From Bacteroidia bacterium (GTDB lineage Bacteria; Bacteroidota; Bacteroidia; Chitinophagales; Saprospiraceae): 18,251 nt of DNA. The position numbers and the translations under genes were made by a program. Below the pieces are notes generated by a model, which made no database searches, was not told the DNA's origin, and saw only the letters and a program-made list of their open reading frames with translations. The stretch's first letter is position 1; the number at the start of each line of letters is the position of its first letter. Shown here piece after piece: positions 1 through 8,175 of this stretch. Location of the stretch: positions 1 to 18,251 of the forward strand of contig JAUIIF010000026.1 in assembly GCA_030431945.1 (NCBI GenBank), in the 5' to 3' direction.

Positions 1-1589
1 GACTCTCCGCCACGGTGCAGCTTGTTGATGACCCAAATGCCCAGAAAGCCGGAGAGGAAGATGCCACTGAGGTAAATGTGTACCTGCGTAAAGTCAAATT
101 CCTCATTAAAGCCGAAGGCGAGTGACTGGTAAAGCTGATTGACAATGATCAGCGCCCAGCTGGTCAGGGCCGAGCCGCGTTCCACGAAGGCTTTCAGGAT
201 GAAGAGCAGGCCCGCCACCGCAAAGGCTTCGGGCAGGTAACGCAGCAACCAGTCAGGGAGCAAAGCCTGGTGGTAGACGGCATAAAGCCCTATGAGGAAG
301 GGGGGGAGGGCAAGCACGTAGGTCGCCCGGTCATCCAGGAAGGACAACTGCCGACCGGCCTTTTTCAACGGGTTCCACAAGTAGTTGAACTGGAAGCGGT
401 CCAGGTTGAACTCCTTCAGCCCCAGCTGGTAAAACGTCAGTTTCCATTTGTCCCACCGCGTAACCATCGCCGGCTGCGCCGGCGGGGTAAAGTGAAAGAA
501 CTGCTCGTGGATTTTATAACTCAGCACTGATGGCGATACCAGCAGCTGGTAAGACCGCAGCAGGGCGTTGCCCACGAAGTGCAGTACCGCCAGCCAGGGT
601 AAACCCAGGGCAACCCACACGAACATGATGCCGATCTGGGCGATGGACGAATAGCCGATCTGCGTTTTGATCGAAGACTGAACCCGGGCCGTAATCGTGG
701 CCAGGAGGCAAGTGACGATACCGATTAACGCAATCAGGAAGTGAAAGACCAGGTTCTCCTGCCAGAAGGGAGCCGTCCGGATCAAGAGGAAAACACCGAT
801 GTGAACGGAGAGGGAACCGTAAAAAATCGCACTGGAAGTAGTCGGCCCCTCCATCGCCCGGGTCAACCAGGAGGAAAAGGGGAACTGTGCGGACTTCACC
901 ATGGCGGCCACGAGGAAGAGGCCGGGGATGACGTACTGGTAAATTCGTTCGTTCAGAATGTGGTCCTGAGATTCGTGCAGGCCCCGCACTTCCACGAAGT
1001 TGACGCTGTGGCCAAAATAGTGATGGATGATCCAGATGCCCAACAGGAGTGCTACGTCAGCCACCCGGTAGAGCGAGACCACCTTCAGGGCGTTTTTAAC
1101 CGGCAGGTAGCGCTCCCGGTAGAAGCCGATCAGGAAGAAAGACGTAACCCCCAGCACTTCCCAGCCCACGAAGAGGACCTCCAGGTTGCCGGCAAGTAAG
1201 ACGAGCATCAGCCCCAGGTAGAAGAATTTGAGGTTGTTGTAAAACCGTTTGTACCCTTTCTCCCGGTGCATGTACGTGCGGCTGAACCACAGAATGACGC
1301 CGGTAAGAAAGGTCGCCGTCAGGGCGTAGGTCAGGGAATAGCCGTCCAGCAGGAGGTTGAGGTCGAATTCCATCTCTTCGGCACGGAAAAGTACGGGCCC
1401 GCGGTAGTCCAGGGGGGCGAAACCGCCGCGCACCCAGTCTGCCGCCAGCCCGAGCAGCAGCAGGTAATTAGCCAGAACGCCAAGCAATGACGCCACGAAA
1501 ATGGATCGCTCATCCTTATTGGAGAAGGTAAAACCGATCAGTAAGCCCAGTACGGGGAAAAGGAGCAGGAGGGGAAGTAAATTACTCAT
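1..1589 (-). CDS. dabB: NuoL-like ion-translocating membrane subunit DabB (3' end cut by window)
   Basis: The frame is open from an ATG at 1589 to the left edge, giving 529 visible codons; the family is about 550 residues, so little is missing. The translation is a polytopic membrane protein of the proton-conducting complex I antiporter family (NuoL/MrpA type). The family hallmark MVKSAQFPFSSWL is followed by TRAMEGPTTSSAIFYG near residues 230-250. The Lys of KSAQ (about residue 232) and the Glu of GWEVLG (about residue 142) match the conserved buried Lys and Glu of the NuoL channel. The His of the usual IHAAT segment is replaced by FYGSLSVH, as expected for a diverged non-respiratory member. 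It starts 11 bp after the stop of the SulP-DabA gene, so the two are almost certainly co-transcribed and co-translated. In the known DAB/MpsAB systems this subunit couples ion flow to the DabA subunit. A Mrp or Nuo subunit is unlikely given the DabA neighbour. Confidence 0.9.
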   Translation of the reverse strand, partial: MSNLLPLLLLFPVLGLLIGFTFSNKDERSIFVASLLGVLANYLLLLGLAADWVRGGFAPLDYRGPVLFRAEEMEFDLNLLLDGYSLTYALTATFLTGVILWFSRTYMHREKGYKRFYNNLKFFYLGLMLVLLAGNLEVLFVGWEVLGVTSFFLIGFYRERYLPVKNALKVVSLYRVADVALLLGIWIIHHYFGHSVNFVEVRGLHESQDHILNERIYQYVIPGLFLVAAMVKSAQFPFSSWLTRAMEGPTTSSAIFYGSLSVHIGVFLLIRTAPFWQENLVFHFLIALIGIVTCLLATITARVQSSIKTQIGYSSIAQIGIMFVWVALGLPWLAVLHFVGNALLRSYQLLVSPSVLSYKIHEQFFHFTPPAQPAMVTRWDKWKLTFYQLGLKEFNLDRFQFNYLWNPLKKAGRQLSFLDDRATYVLALPPFLIGLYAVYHQALLPDWLLRYLPEAFAVAGLLFILKAFVERGSALTSWALIIVNQLYQSLAFGFNEEFDFTQVHIYLSGIFLSGFLGIWVINKLHRGGE

Positions 1590-1600
1590 GATAACGGGGC

Positions 1601-4600
1601 TTATTTAGTGACGTAAACGGGTAGGTTCTCCTTCGTGGCATCCAGAATGTGATTGGTGCTCATCTCAGGAGCACTGATGATCACTTCCTGAATATCTGCG
1701 GCCCGTCGGGCCCCGCTGAGCGGTTGGTAGCGGTGGAAAGCGCCGTCGCGGAAGAGGTAGGTATGGCCGTCATCCGGAGAGACGGCGGCCAGGTGAATCC
1801 ATCCTTTGGCGAACCAGTCGTAAATGGCCTGGTTTTTCCGGATGACCTGCAGGATGATCGCCGGTCGTTGTTCGATAATCATCAGTAGTCGTACGGGATC
1901 ATGGTTTTCAATCATCTGCAACGGAAGGCCACTGCGCAGGTCGCCATCCGAGCTGTTGGCTACGCCAAACAAGCCCGTTACGTTATGCGGCAATTTGGTG
2001 CCGGCGCCCATCTTTTCGATGTCCATGCGCGAGAAGTAGTACTCCAGGTTAATGCCGCCGCAGACAACGGGAAGCGGAGCGATTACTTTGGTCAGCATGC
2101 TTCCGTCCGGGTCGGTCCGGTAGTCGTAAGACTGGAGGAAGGCGCGCCGGTCCAGGAACAATCCCTTCATGCCCGAGCGTCCGCCCACGTAGCAGAGTGC
2201 ATTGGTGCCATGACCCAGTTCGGGGCGCGGCTCAAAGTAGGATACCGACCGTTCCTTGATCGCCCGTCGTACTTTCCGGATGTCGGCCGTATGATCAATG
2301 GACGCAAAACGGCGGCTTCGCTCGCGGGCATTAAGGTCAAGGGCCGTTTCAAAATTGGCCTTGTTGATCGCATGCCGCCGCGCGTTCTCCGCATTCAGCT
2401 GGTCTTCGTCGTACCACCTGATCTCATCACTGGCCGTATCGTGCATGCCGCCGACGAATTGGAGGCCCGCAGGCAGGTGCAAATTACGTTGATGGAGCAG
2501 GGCCCGGACTTCCGGGTGATTCCCCATGAAAGCGAAGACCCTGGCGTTGATGGCCCCCGGCCGGCCACTACACGCCCCGCAATCGTGGGCGCCGTGGTGG
2601 GGGTTGTTGGCACTGCTGCTGCCGTGGGCAACGGCGTAGATCAGGGGGGCAAAATTATCCGTCAGGCCAATGCTTTTCAGGAGGCCCTCGACCACGTCAG
2701 CCATTTCAGGAATGGTGTAGCCTACCTGCACCCCGTTTTCCCGGTGGGCGGGGTCAACGTTTTCGATCAGGAGTTTACCCGCAGGATCCATGTGGCTGAA
2801 GGCGTCGGCAATATCCGGCCGCATTTGCGGGCGGAATTGATCCATCAGCATCCGGAAGCCGGCGACGAGGCCGATGGAAAAGGAAGCCATCAGGCCACGC
2901 CGGAAGGTGTGGGAACGCGCATCGTGGTACCGCTCCCGGGCGTGGCTGGTGGTCACGGCCACTTCTTTGATGAGGTGGGAGGGGGTTACGGGCGCCGGAC
3001 AGTTCTTTTCGTAAAATTTACCGCCGAAAGGCTGGAAGTAAATGGCTGCACCAAAGAAACCCGGAGCCCCCAGTGTTTCACACGCCGGGTCGACGGCCTC
3101 AACGTGCCGCCGGATCGAATCCTCGCGGTCATCAATACAGAACATGGCCTGGAAGGTGGGTTGTTCCGGCCGGATGGCGACCGGGCTTTTAGCCAGGTGG
3201 TCAATTGCCCCCAGCACCTCGTCGTAATAGTTCAGCTCGAAGGCGGATTGCCACAGGCGCAGTACCTCTTCCCGCTCGCTGGCGGGCTCGTCGGCAAAAT
3301 ATTGCTCAGGCTTGTCAGTTCGGCCACTGGCCAGTGGCTGCCACCTGCTGCCCAGTACGGTATCCAGGGCGTCAATTTCCAGGAGTAGCTCCAGGATGAT
3401 GAGGTCGCGCAGCGTTATCCTTTTCTGGTACAGCAGTGTGTCGGGGGTGCCTTCCACGGCGGCTACGAAGCCGCTCCAGCCCTTGTGGGCGAACTGCTGA
3501 TCGAAAAGATAATTCTCGTAGAACGCAGGTTGGCCTACTACCAGGTCCAATAATTTTCGCACGCTCAGCTCTTCGGCGGCCAGTAACTGCCGGACGCGAT
3601 CAGAGCGAAAAAAACTGGTGTAACTGTTGGCTTCCAGCTTCCGGATGGCGGGCAGCAACCCTTCGTTTTCGAAGGGGAAATGCCACAGGGAGATGCCCTG
3701 GTCCAGGTAGCTGGCCAGGATGCGGAACAGTAGTGGCTGCACCTGGTTGTCTAAGTCGATCACGTACTTCTCCTTCCAGCCTTTGCGCAGCCGTCCAATC
3801 TTTGGTTGGTACGGCTGGGGGTAGTCGTTCTTCAGCAGTTTGTCCTGCCAATCCTCCAGGCGCTCAGCGCCTTTATCTTCCTTGATTACCCGTTGCAGAA
3901 TTTCCGGACGAATCCGTCCCTGGCCGTACAGTTTGCGGTACTCATTAAGGTTAAAGGTTACCCGAATACCGAATATCCGGGAGGCTTTGAAAATACCGCT
4001 GAAAAATTCTTCCTCCTGGAAGGCGTGCAGGGAGTTATGGTGGACGAAGTCCTTCAGGGCCAATTGGGCGGGTAGGTAGTGGGCCAGGTCGTGTAAAACC
4101 CGGGCCTCGTCAAAATGACCGGTAGGGACGACGTGCTTGGGGGGAGCCACTGTTGTTGACTGGCTACCGAGTACTCTGGCCGCAAGTGGATGACGAGATA
4201 CCGGTCGTAAATTGTCCAGTCCGACCAGGTCTACGTGGCCCCCCGTCCGGGCGTAATCTTCTTCAAAATGATGCAGGTTTTCCATCACGGAGTGATCAAT
4301 CAGCCGGGTGTTCTCCAGCATGATCTCTACTTTTCTGCCCGCAGGAATGGTATCCAGGACTTTCTTTAACCCCAGGTAATTGGTGAAAAGGGCCGCTTCT
4401 CCCAGGGCCAGGCGGACGTTTTCACCGTCATCCTCCAGCCGCGCATTTCCCCGGAAAAGGCTTTTCAGGGAGGCGCCCCGGAAAAGGTGGATGACGATCT
4501 TCAGGGCGATGCCCGCCGCAATACCGATCAGCAGGTCCTCAAACAGCGTGAAAAATATCGTGGTAACGAAAATGGCCAGTTGTTCCGGTCCGATCTGATA

Positions 4601-5752
4601 AGTGTGCAGGAATTCCTGCGGGTGGGCCAGCTTGACCCCCACGGCAAAAAGCATGGCCGCCAGGGCTGCGTTCGGAATCATCTCCAGGAGGGGGTAAGCC
4701 AGCAACGCAAACACGAGCAGGAAGAGACCGTGAAAAAAGTTGGCCCACCGGGTACGACCGCCCTGAGCGACGTTGGCGGAGCTACGGGCAACTTCGGAGA
4801 TCATGGGCAGGCCACCAATAAAGGCCGCGAAGGTGTTGGCAATGCCAACGGCAATGATGTCTTTGTTGGGGTCTGACTTGCGCTTCCAGGGGTCGAGCAG
4901 ATCAATGGCTTTTACCGTCAGCAGGCTTTCCAGGCTGCCGACCAGGGACACCATAATGACGTACTTGATGAATACACCCAGCATGGTAATGCCGGAAAAG
5001 TCTGCCTGATACCCCACTTGTTCGGCCAGGTTGCCCACCTTAACGAGGGTGTAGGACGGTGAAGCCGCCAGGTCAAAGTAAAGGCCCGCAGGGATGGCGA
5101 AAAGTAATACCAGCAGGGGCGCAGGAATTTTTTTAAGCACGGGGTGCTTCACCAGTTGCCACCCCAGCATGATCGCCAGGCTGATGCCCCCGATGATGGA
5201 GACCTTAGGGTCCAGGTTAGCGAAAAATTCGGGGATGGCGGCAAAAAGTTCCAGCGGCCCTTTCCCCTTCATGAGTACGGGGTCGACGTTGAGCAGTACC
5301 GGAACCTGCTTGGCAATGATGATCAGACCAATCGCCGCCAGCATGCCGTGAACGGCCGCGAGGGGGAAAAAGTCCACAAACTTCCCGAACTTCAGCAAGC
5401 CGAAGCCGATCTGCAGTAACCCGGCAACAACCATCACCCCCAGGGTGAGTTGCCAGCCGGTCGTACCACCGCCAAACTCCGTTACGGCACCAGCTACGAT
5501 CACGATGAGGCCGGCAGCCGGCCCTTTTATGGTCAGTTTGCTCCCGGTAAAAAAGGTGGCGACCAAACCACCGATGATGGCGGAAACCAGGCCCATGACG
5601 GGCGGAAATTCAGATGCTTTGGCAATCCCCAGGCTCAGGGGCAGGGCCAGGAGGAAGACGACGAAGCCTGCCGTCAGGTCGGAGACAAAGTTCTCCTTCA
5701 ATCCCGCCAGGCCATCCTGGGGCCGGGGGAGTACATTATTATGTTGATTCAC
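1601..5752 (-). CDS. dabA: SulP anion transporter-STAS fused to DabA (DUF2309) inorganic-carbon uptake protein
   Basis: One 1383-residue reading frame. Residues about 1-430 are a SulP membrane domain (opening DLTAGFVVFLLALPLSLGIA, then TIKGPAAGLIVIVAGAV). Residues about 445-525 form a STAS domain (ALFTNYLGLKKVL, LIDHSVMENL). After a short linker, residues about 555-1355 are DabA, the vectorial carbonic-anhydrase-like subunit of the DAB carbon-uptake complex. C872 and D874 lie in FCIDDRED with R876, and H1043 and C1058 lie in AHGSSSANNPHHGAHDC; the 15-residue H-to-C spacing equals that of characterised DabA zinc ligands. The start is GTG, with an in-frame TAA directly upstream, so no longer form exists. 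No Met occurs from the STAS end to about residue 871, so a separate DabA is not readily made. Inferred role: ion-coupled CO2/bicarbonate accumulation with DabB, the SulP half perhaps moving bicarbonate. The SulP substrate cannot be read from sequence. Confidence 0.93.
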   Translation of the reverse strand: MNQHNNVLPRPQDGLAGLKENFVSDLTAGFVVFLLALPLSLGIAKASEFPPVMGLVSAIIGGLVATFFTGSKLTIKGPAAGLIVIVAGAVTEFGGGTTGWQLTLGVMVVAGLLQIGFGLLKFGKFVDFFPLAAVHGMLAAIGLIIIAKQVPVLLNVDPVLMKGKGPLELFAAIPEFFANLDPKVSIIGGISLAIMLGWQLVKHPVLKKIPAPLLVLLFAIPAGLYFDLAASPSYTLVKVGNLAEQVGYQADFSGITMLGVFIKYVIMVSLVGSLESLLTVKAIDLLDPWKRKSDPNKDIIAVGIANTFAAFIGGLPMISEVARSSANVAQGGRTRWANFFHGLFLLVFALLAYPLLEMIPNAALAAMLFAVGVKLAHPQEFLHTYQIGPEQLAIFVTTIFFTLFEDLLIGIAAGIALKIVIHLFRGASLKSLFRGNARLEDDGENVRLALGEAALFTNYLGLKKVLDTIPAGRKVEIMLENTRLIDHSVMENLHHFEEDYARTGGHVDLVGLDNLRPVSRHPLAARVLGSQSTTVAPPKHVVPTGHFDEARVLHDLAHYLPAQLALKDFVHHNSLHAFQEEEFFSGIFKASRIFGIRVTFNLNEYRKLYGQGRIRPEILQRVIKEDKGAERLEDWQDKLLKNDYPQPYQPKIGRLRKGWKEKYVIDLDNQVQPLLFRILASYLDQGISLWHFPFENEGLLPAIRKLEANSYTSFFRSDRVRQLLAAEELSVRKLLDLVVGQPAFYENYLFDQQFAHKGWSGFVAAVEGTPDTLLYQKRITLRDLIILELLLEIDALDTVLGSRWQPLASGRTDKPEQYFADEPASEREEVLRLWQSAFELNYYDEVLGAIDHLAKSPVAIRPEQPTFQAMFCIDDREDSIRRHVEAVDPACETLGAPGFFGAAIYFQPFGGKFYEKNCPAPVTPSHLIKEVAVTTSHARERYHDARSHTFRRGLMASFSIGLVAGFRMLMDQFRPQMRPDIADAFSHMDPAGKLLIENVDPAHRENGVQVGYTIPEMADVVEGLLKSIGLTDNFAPLIYAVAHGSSSANNPHHGAHDCGACSGRPGAINARVFAFMGNHPEVRALLHQRNLHLPAGLQFVGGMHDTASDEIRWYDEDQLNAENARRHAINKANFETALDLNARERSRRFASIDHTADIRKVRRAIKERSVSYFEPRPELGHGTNALCYVGGRSGMKGLFLDRRAFLQSYDYRTDPDGSMLTKVIAPLPVVCGGINLEYYFSRMDIEKMGAGTKLPHNVTGLFGVANSSDGDLRSGLPLQMIENHDPVRLLMIIEQRPAIILQVIRKNQAIYDWFAKGWIHLAAVSPDDGHTYLFRDGAFHRYQPLSGARRAADIQEVIISAPEMSTNHILDATKENLPVYVTK

Positions 5753-5851
5753 TTAAGATTAGCTTTATTGAAACACCTATTGTTCCCGCCAATCCGCTAA
5801 CGGAGGGGGAGCAATTACTTCAGACCGGAGATGTCCGGATTAAGCGGGTGT

Positions 5852-6271
5852 TTAACAATCAAGCTTGAGGGCCTGGAAGAGAATGTACCTTTTGCGTAAA
5901 GGCGGACTGCAGGGAAGGAAAATGACGGTATTCCAATCCGTCAGGCAGTCAACGATCGGCAGACCAAAATTGGTCATGACCACTTTATCATCAGATTCTT
6001 CCTCCTCCTCTTCTTCCGTTTCCTCCCGTGGTTCCCGGAGATCGTAGTCTTCGGTCAGCAGAGGTACGGATAAAGCGAAAAGATCACTCGCCGGAACGTC
6101 GTCGCAGGAAGTAACTTCCACGTCGTCCCCGCTGACCGTAGCCGCCGCACCGCCCCGCACTCCCAGGGGGAGCAGGACGATGAACAAGAGATAACAAATT
6201 CTTTTCAGGGCACTCGTCGGCCGCGGCGCGACGTTGGCACTGGCCCGTCCGCCAGAAAAGCGGTTCTCCAT
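5852..6271 (-). CDS. Small unrecognised acidic protein, probably exported
   Basis: I do not recognise this protein. Read from the ATG at 6271 it has 139 residues: a basic N-terminal stretch, a hydrophobic segment RICYLLFIVLLPLG followed by small residues (signal-peptide-like), an acidic run REETEEEEEEESDD, and a C-terminus that looks globular (NFGLPIVDCLTDWNTVIF ... RYILFQALKLDC). The start is uncertain. An ATG at 6358 gives 168 residues and lies 12 bases after a TAnnTTTG-like box, but puts more than 50 residues before the hydrophobic segment. The frame extends further to 6508, overlapping the sulfatase end, which is unlikely to be real. The N-terminal part overlaps an inverted repeat (6213-6301). 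It sits between the sulfatase and dab genes on the same strand, 99 bp before the dab fusion start. The hydrophobic segment and the clean C-terminus argue for a real gene, but this is weak evidence. Confidence 0.5.
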   Translation of the reverse strand: MENRFSGGRASANVAPRPTSALKRICYLLFIVLLPLGVRGGAAATVSGDDVEVTSCDDVPASDLFALSVPLLTEDYDLREPREETEEEEEEESDDKVVMTNFGLPIVDCLTDWNTVIFLPCSPPLRKRYILFQALKLDC

Positions 6272-6301
6272 GGCCACAAAGCTTCCCCACTGGCCGACGA
6301 G
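6213..6301. repeat. 10-bp inverted repeat around the candidate start of the small acidic gene
   Basis: The arms ctcgtcggcc (6213-6222) and ggccgacgag (6292-6301) are perfect complements, separated by 69 bases. The right arm extends to a 12-base word, ggccgacgagcg, that recurs exactly at 8136-8147 inside another inverted-repeat element. This may be a dispersed GC-rich repeat; it may equally be chance in GC-rich DNA. Confidence 0.35.
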
Positions 6302-6369
6302 CGAAGACGCTGCTAGCTGAACTTGCGGTTGCCTGGATAGTCTTTTGGAGTATGCCATAAAATGTGGGG

Positions 6370-6377
6370 CAAATTTA
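6370..6377 (-). promoter_or_regulatory. Candidate Bacteroidota -7 promoter box (TAAATTTG)
   Basis: On the minus strand this reads TAAATTTG, a full match to the Bacteroidota TAnnTTTG -7 consensus. It lies between the sulfatase stop and the small acidic gene. No good TTG -33 element was found at the usual distance, so this is a candidate only. If real, it would give the acidic gene, and perhaps the dab operon, transcription independent of the sulfatase operon. Confidence 0.28.
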
Positions 6378-6470
6378 GGACTTTTCCTAGCCTTGTCCCT
6401 AACTATTTTTTGATCATTTAGTCGCCCATTTACGGTGGCTGCTAAGCGGTCGGTGGCCAGCCCGAACTGA

Positions 6471-8060
6471 TTAATCGGGAACGTTGAGTTCCTCCTTGAG
6501 GTCCGCAAGCCGTTGCAGCAGCCGGGTTTTTACGGCTTCCAGTTCCGGATCGTCGATCCGGTTGTTCATCTCGGAGGGGTCTTCCAGCAGGTCAAAGAGT
6601 TCGTAACCTTCAAAACCGGGTTCGGTGAACTGGATGAGCTTGTACCGCTCGTCGCGTACGCCTTCGTGGCGGGCCACCCGGTGGAAGCTGGCCATCTCCT
6701 GATAATAACGGTAGTAGATGTCTTCCCGCCAGTCTGCCGGAGTGCTCCCCGCCAGCAATGGTCGCAGGGAGACGCCCTGAACCTCCGCCGGAGGCGTCAG
6801 GCCGGCGTAGTCCAGCAAGGTGGACCCGAGGTCGATGTTGAGGACCAGGTCGTCGTTCTCCGTCCCGGCTTTCACGGCGGCAGGGTAGCGGATCATCAGG
6901 GGCGTCCGGTGACTTTCCTCGTACATGAAGCGTTTGTCGTACCAGCCGTGCTCGCCCAGGTAAAAGCCCTGGTCTGAGGTATAAATGACGATGGTATTTT
7001 CCGCCAGGCCGGCCGCATCGAGGTAATCCAAAACGCGCCCGACGTTGTCATCTACACTCTTTACACTGCCCAGGTAATCCTGCAGGTACCGCTGGTAGCG
7101 CCAGCCCAGTTCATCGCTGGTTCCTTTTACGTCCTGCCACTCCTGCCCGACCCGCGCCAGGAAGGGTTCCCAGGCGGCCCGCTGTGCGGGCGTAAGGCGT
7201 TCTATTTCCCGGTAGAAGTATTCAGCCATGATCCTGGTGCCGCCGGGCCAGAAAGTCGCTCCGCCGGTACCGGGGTCGTTGGGTTCGTATTGCTCCAGGA
7301 CTTTGAGGTCCTGGCTTACGAACATATTGGCGATGCGCATATCCGCATGCGCGGCGGCAGCCCGCCCCTGGTATTCGTCACGCAGGTTGGCAGGTTCCGG
7401 GTAGCGCTTATCCAGCAGGCCGGCCAGGTCACTCGTGTCCGGCATCCAGTTGCGGTGAGGCGCCTTGTGCCAGTACAGCATCATGAACGGCTGCCCGCCG
7501 GAGGCACTGCGCTGTAATTCCTCCAGCGCGTAGTCGGTGATCAGGGTGGTGGTATACCCGGTTTCGGGGGCCAGGGTGTCTCCGTTATGGACGAAGGTCG
7601 GATTGTAATAATCCCCCTGCCCGACGAGGCCGCGGAACTCATCAAAGCCACGGGGCAGGGTCTTCAGGTGGTGCTTCCCGATCAGGGAGGTACGGTAGCC
7701 GGCGGCCTGCAAGGCCTCCGGGAAGGTCCACTGATCCGGACGGAATGCCGAGAGGTTATCAATTTTTCCGTTCAGGTGGCTGTATTTACCGGTCAGAATG
7801 GCTGCGCGGCTGGGGGCACAGATTGAGTTGGTCACGAAACTGTTGCGGAACAACATGCCTTCGTTGGCGATCCGGTCCAGGTTCGGCGTCTGGGTCAGCT
7901 CGTCCGAATAAGCCGAAATGGCCCGCTGGGCGTGGTCATCCGCCATGATGAAAAGAATGTTGGGCCTCACGGATGGTGCAACGGCTTCGTTTTCCGGGGC
8001 GCGGCCGCAGGTGCAGACCAGCAAACCTAAGGAGCAGAGGAGGGAAAAACGGAAGAGCAT
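6471..8060 (-). CDS. Type I (formylglycine-dependent) sulfatase, exported
   Basis: This 529-residue S1-family arylsulfatase-type enzyme hydrolyses sulfate esters or sulfamates, probably on a glycan. C81 in CAPSR is the cysteine that becomes formylglycine (C-x-P-S-R signature). D41 and D42 in IMADDHAQ are calcium ligands, and D363 in YTSDQGFYLGEHGWYDKRFM belongs to the second metal and active-site block. The following YEESHRTPLMIRYP and the C-terminal ELFDLLEDPSEMNN are typical of the N-sulfoglucosamine and mucin-desulfating branch; exact substrate cannot be assigned. I chose ATG 8060 because the longer frame to 8090 begins with TTG inside an inverted repeat. The N-terminus MLFRFSLLCSLGLLVCTCG is a signal peptide ending in cysteines, but the lipobox is not canonical, so lipidation is uncertain. 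It is the last gene of the GH3-ThuA-sulfatase row, 115 bp after the previous stop. Maturation requires an enzyme not seen in this window. Confidence 0.95.
   Translation of the reverse strand: MLFRFSLLCSLGLLVCTCGRAPENEAVAPSVRPNILFIMADDHAQRAISAYSDELTQTPNLDRIANEGMLFRNSFVTNSICAPSRAAILTGKYSHLNGKIDNLSAFRPDQWTFPEALQAAGYRTSLIGKHHLKTLPRGFDEFRGLVGQGDYYNPTFVHNGDTLAPETGYTTTLITDYALEELQRSASGGQPFMMLYWHKAPHRNWMPDTSDLAGLLDKRYPEPANLRDEYQGRAAAAHADMRIANMFVSQDLKVLEQYEPNDPGTGGATFWPGGTRIMAEYFYREIERLTPAQRAAWEPFLARVGQEWQDVKGTSDELGWRYQRYLQDYLGSVKSVDDNVGRVLDYLDAAGLAENTIVIYTSDQGFYLGEHGWYDKRFMYEESHRTPLMIRYPAAVKAGTENDDLVLNIDLGSTLLDYAGLTPPAEVQGVSLRPLLAGSTPADWREDIYYRYYQEMASFHRVARHEGVRDERYKLIQFTEPGFEGYELFDLLEDPSEMNNRIDDPELEAVKTRLLQRLADLKEELNVPD
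7996..8016 (+). repeat. 21-bp exact word shared with the intergenic copy at 14987-15007
   Basis: The word begins ggggcgcggccgc and ends aggtgcag. Here it lies within the signal-peptide end of the sulfatase; the second copy is non-coding, upstream of pyruvate carboxylase. Both copies are in the same orientation and flanking bases differ. Confidence 0.6.
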
Positions 8061-8077
8061 GGAAAGGGGGATTATTA

Positions 8078-8167
8078 CACTGCCAGACAAATGCTACCTC
8101 TCGGCGGGCGAATCAGGCCGCTACGCGTCCGCTTCGGCCGACGAGCGTCCGTATTTGTCTGGCAGTG
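8078..8167. repeat. Perfect 15-bp inverted repeat enclosing a structured 60-base GC-rich loop
   Basis: Left arm cactgccagacaaat (8078-8092) and right arm atttgtctggcagtg (8153-8167) are exact reverse complements. They fill most of the 115-bp gap between the ThuA-fusion stop (8175/8176) and the sulfatase ATG (8060). The loop contains a smaller hairpin (minus strand GTCGGC CGAA GCGGAC with one mismatch) and the word ggccgacgagcg, also found at 6292-6303. In the operon transcript this would be a long stem-loop just before the sulfatase start, where it could act as an RNA-processing site, attenuator or transcript stabiliser, or be a miniature repeat element. No poly-T tract follows the right arm on the minus strand, so a simple intrinsic terminator is unlikely. 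Confidence 0.7.
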
Positions 8168-8175
8168 AGCTGTAG

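Noticed and set aside
1901..3388. 495-codon open frame on the plus strand
   Set aside because: It is antisense to the DabA domain, which carries every expected catalytic residue. Long antisense frames are common opposite GC-rich coding DNA, and the translation shows no domain.
5825..5838. Hairpin ccgga/tccgg just after the small acidic gene as a terminator
   Set aside because: It is a 5-bp stem with no following T-tract in the sense direction, so support for termination is too weak.
6461..6479. Hairpin cccga/tcggg across the sulfatase stop as a terminator
   Set aside because: The stem is only 5 bp with a 9-base loop, and no T-rich tract follows it on the minus strand.
6272..6508. N-terminal extension of the small acidic protein to 6508
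   Set aside because: It would overlap the sulfatase C-terminus, and its first residues come from sulfatase coding sequence read in another frame.
8061..8090. Longer sulfatase start (TTG at 8090)
   Set aside because: ATG 8060 begins a proper signal peptide, and the extra residues fall in the left arm of the inverted repeat.
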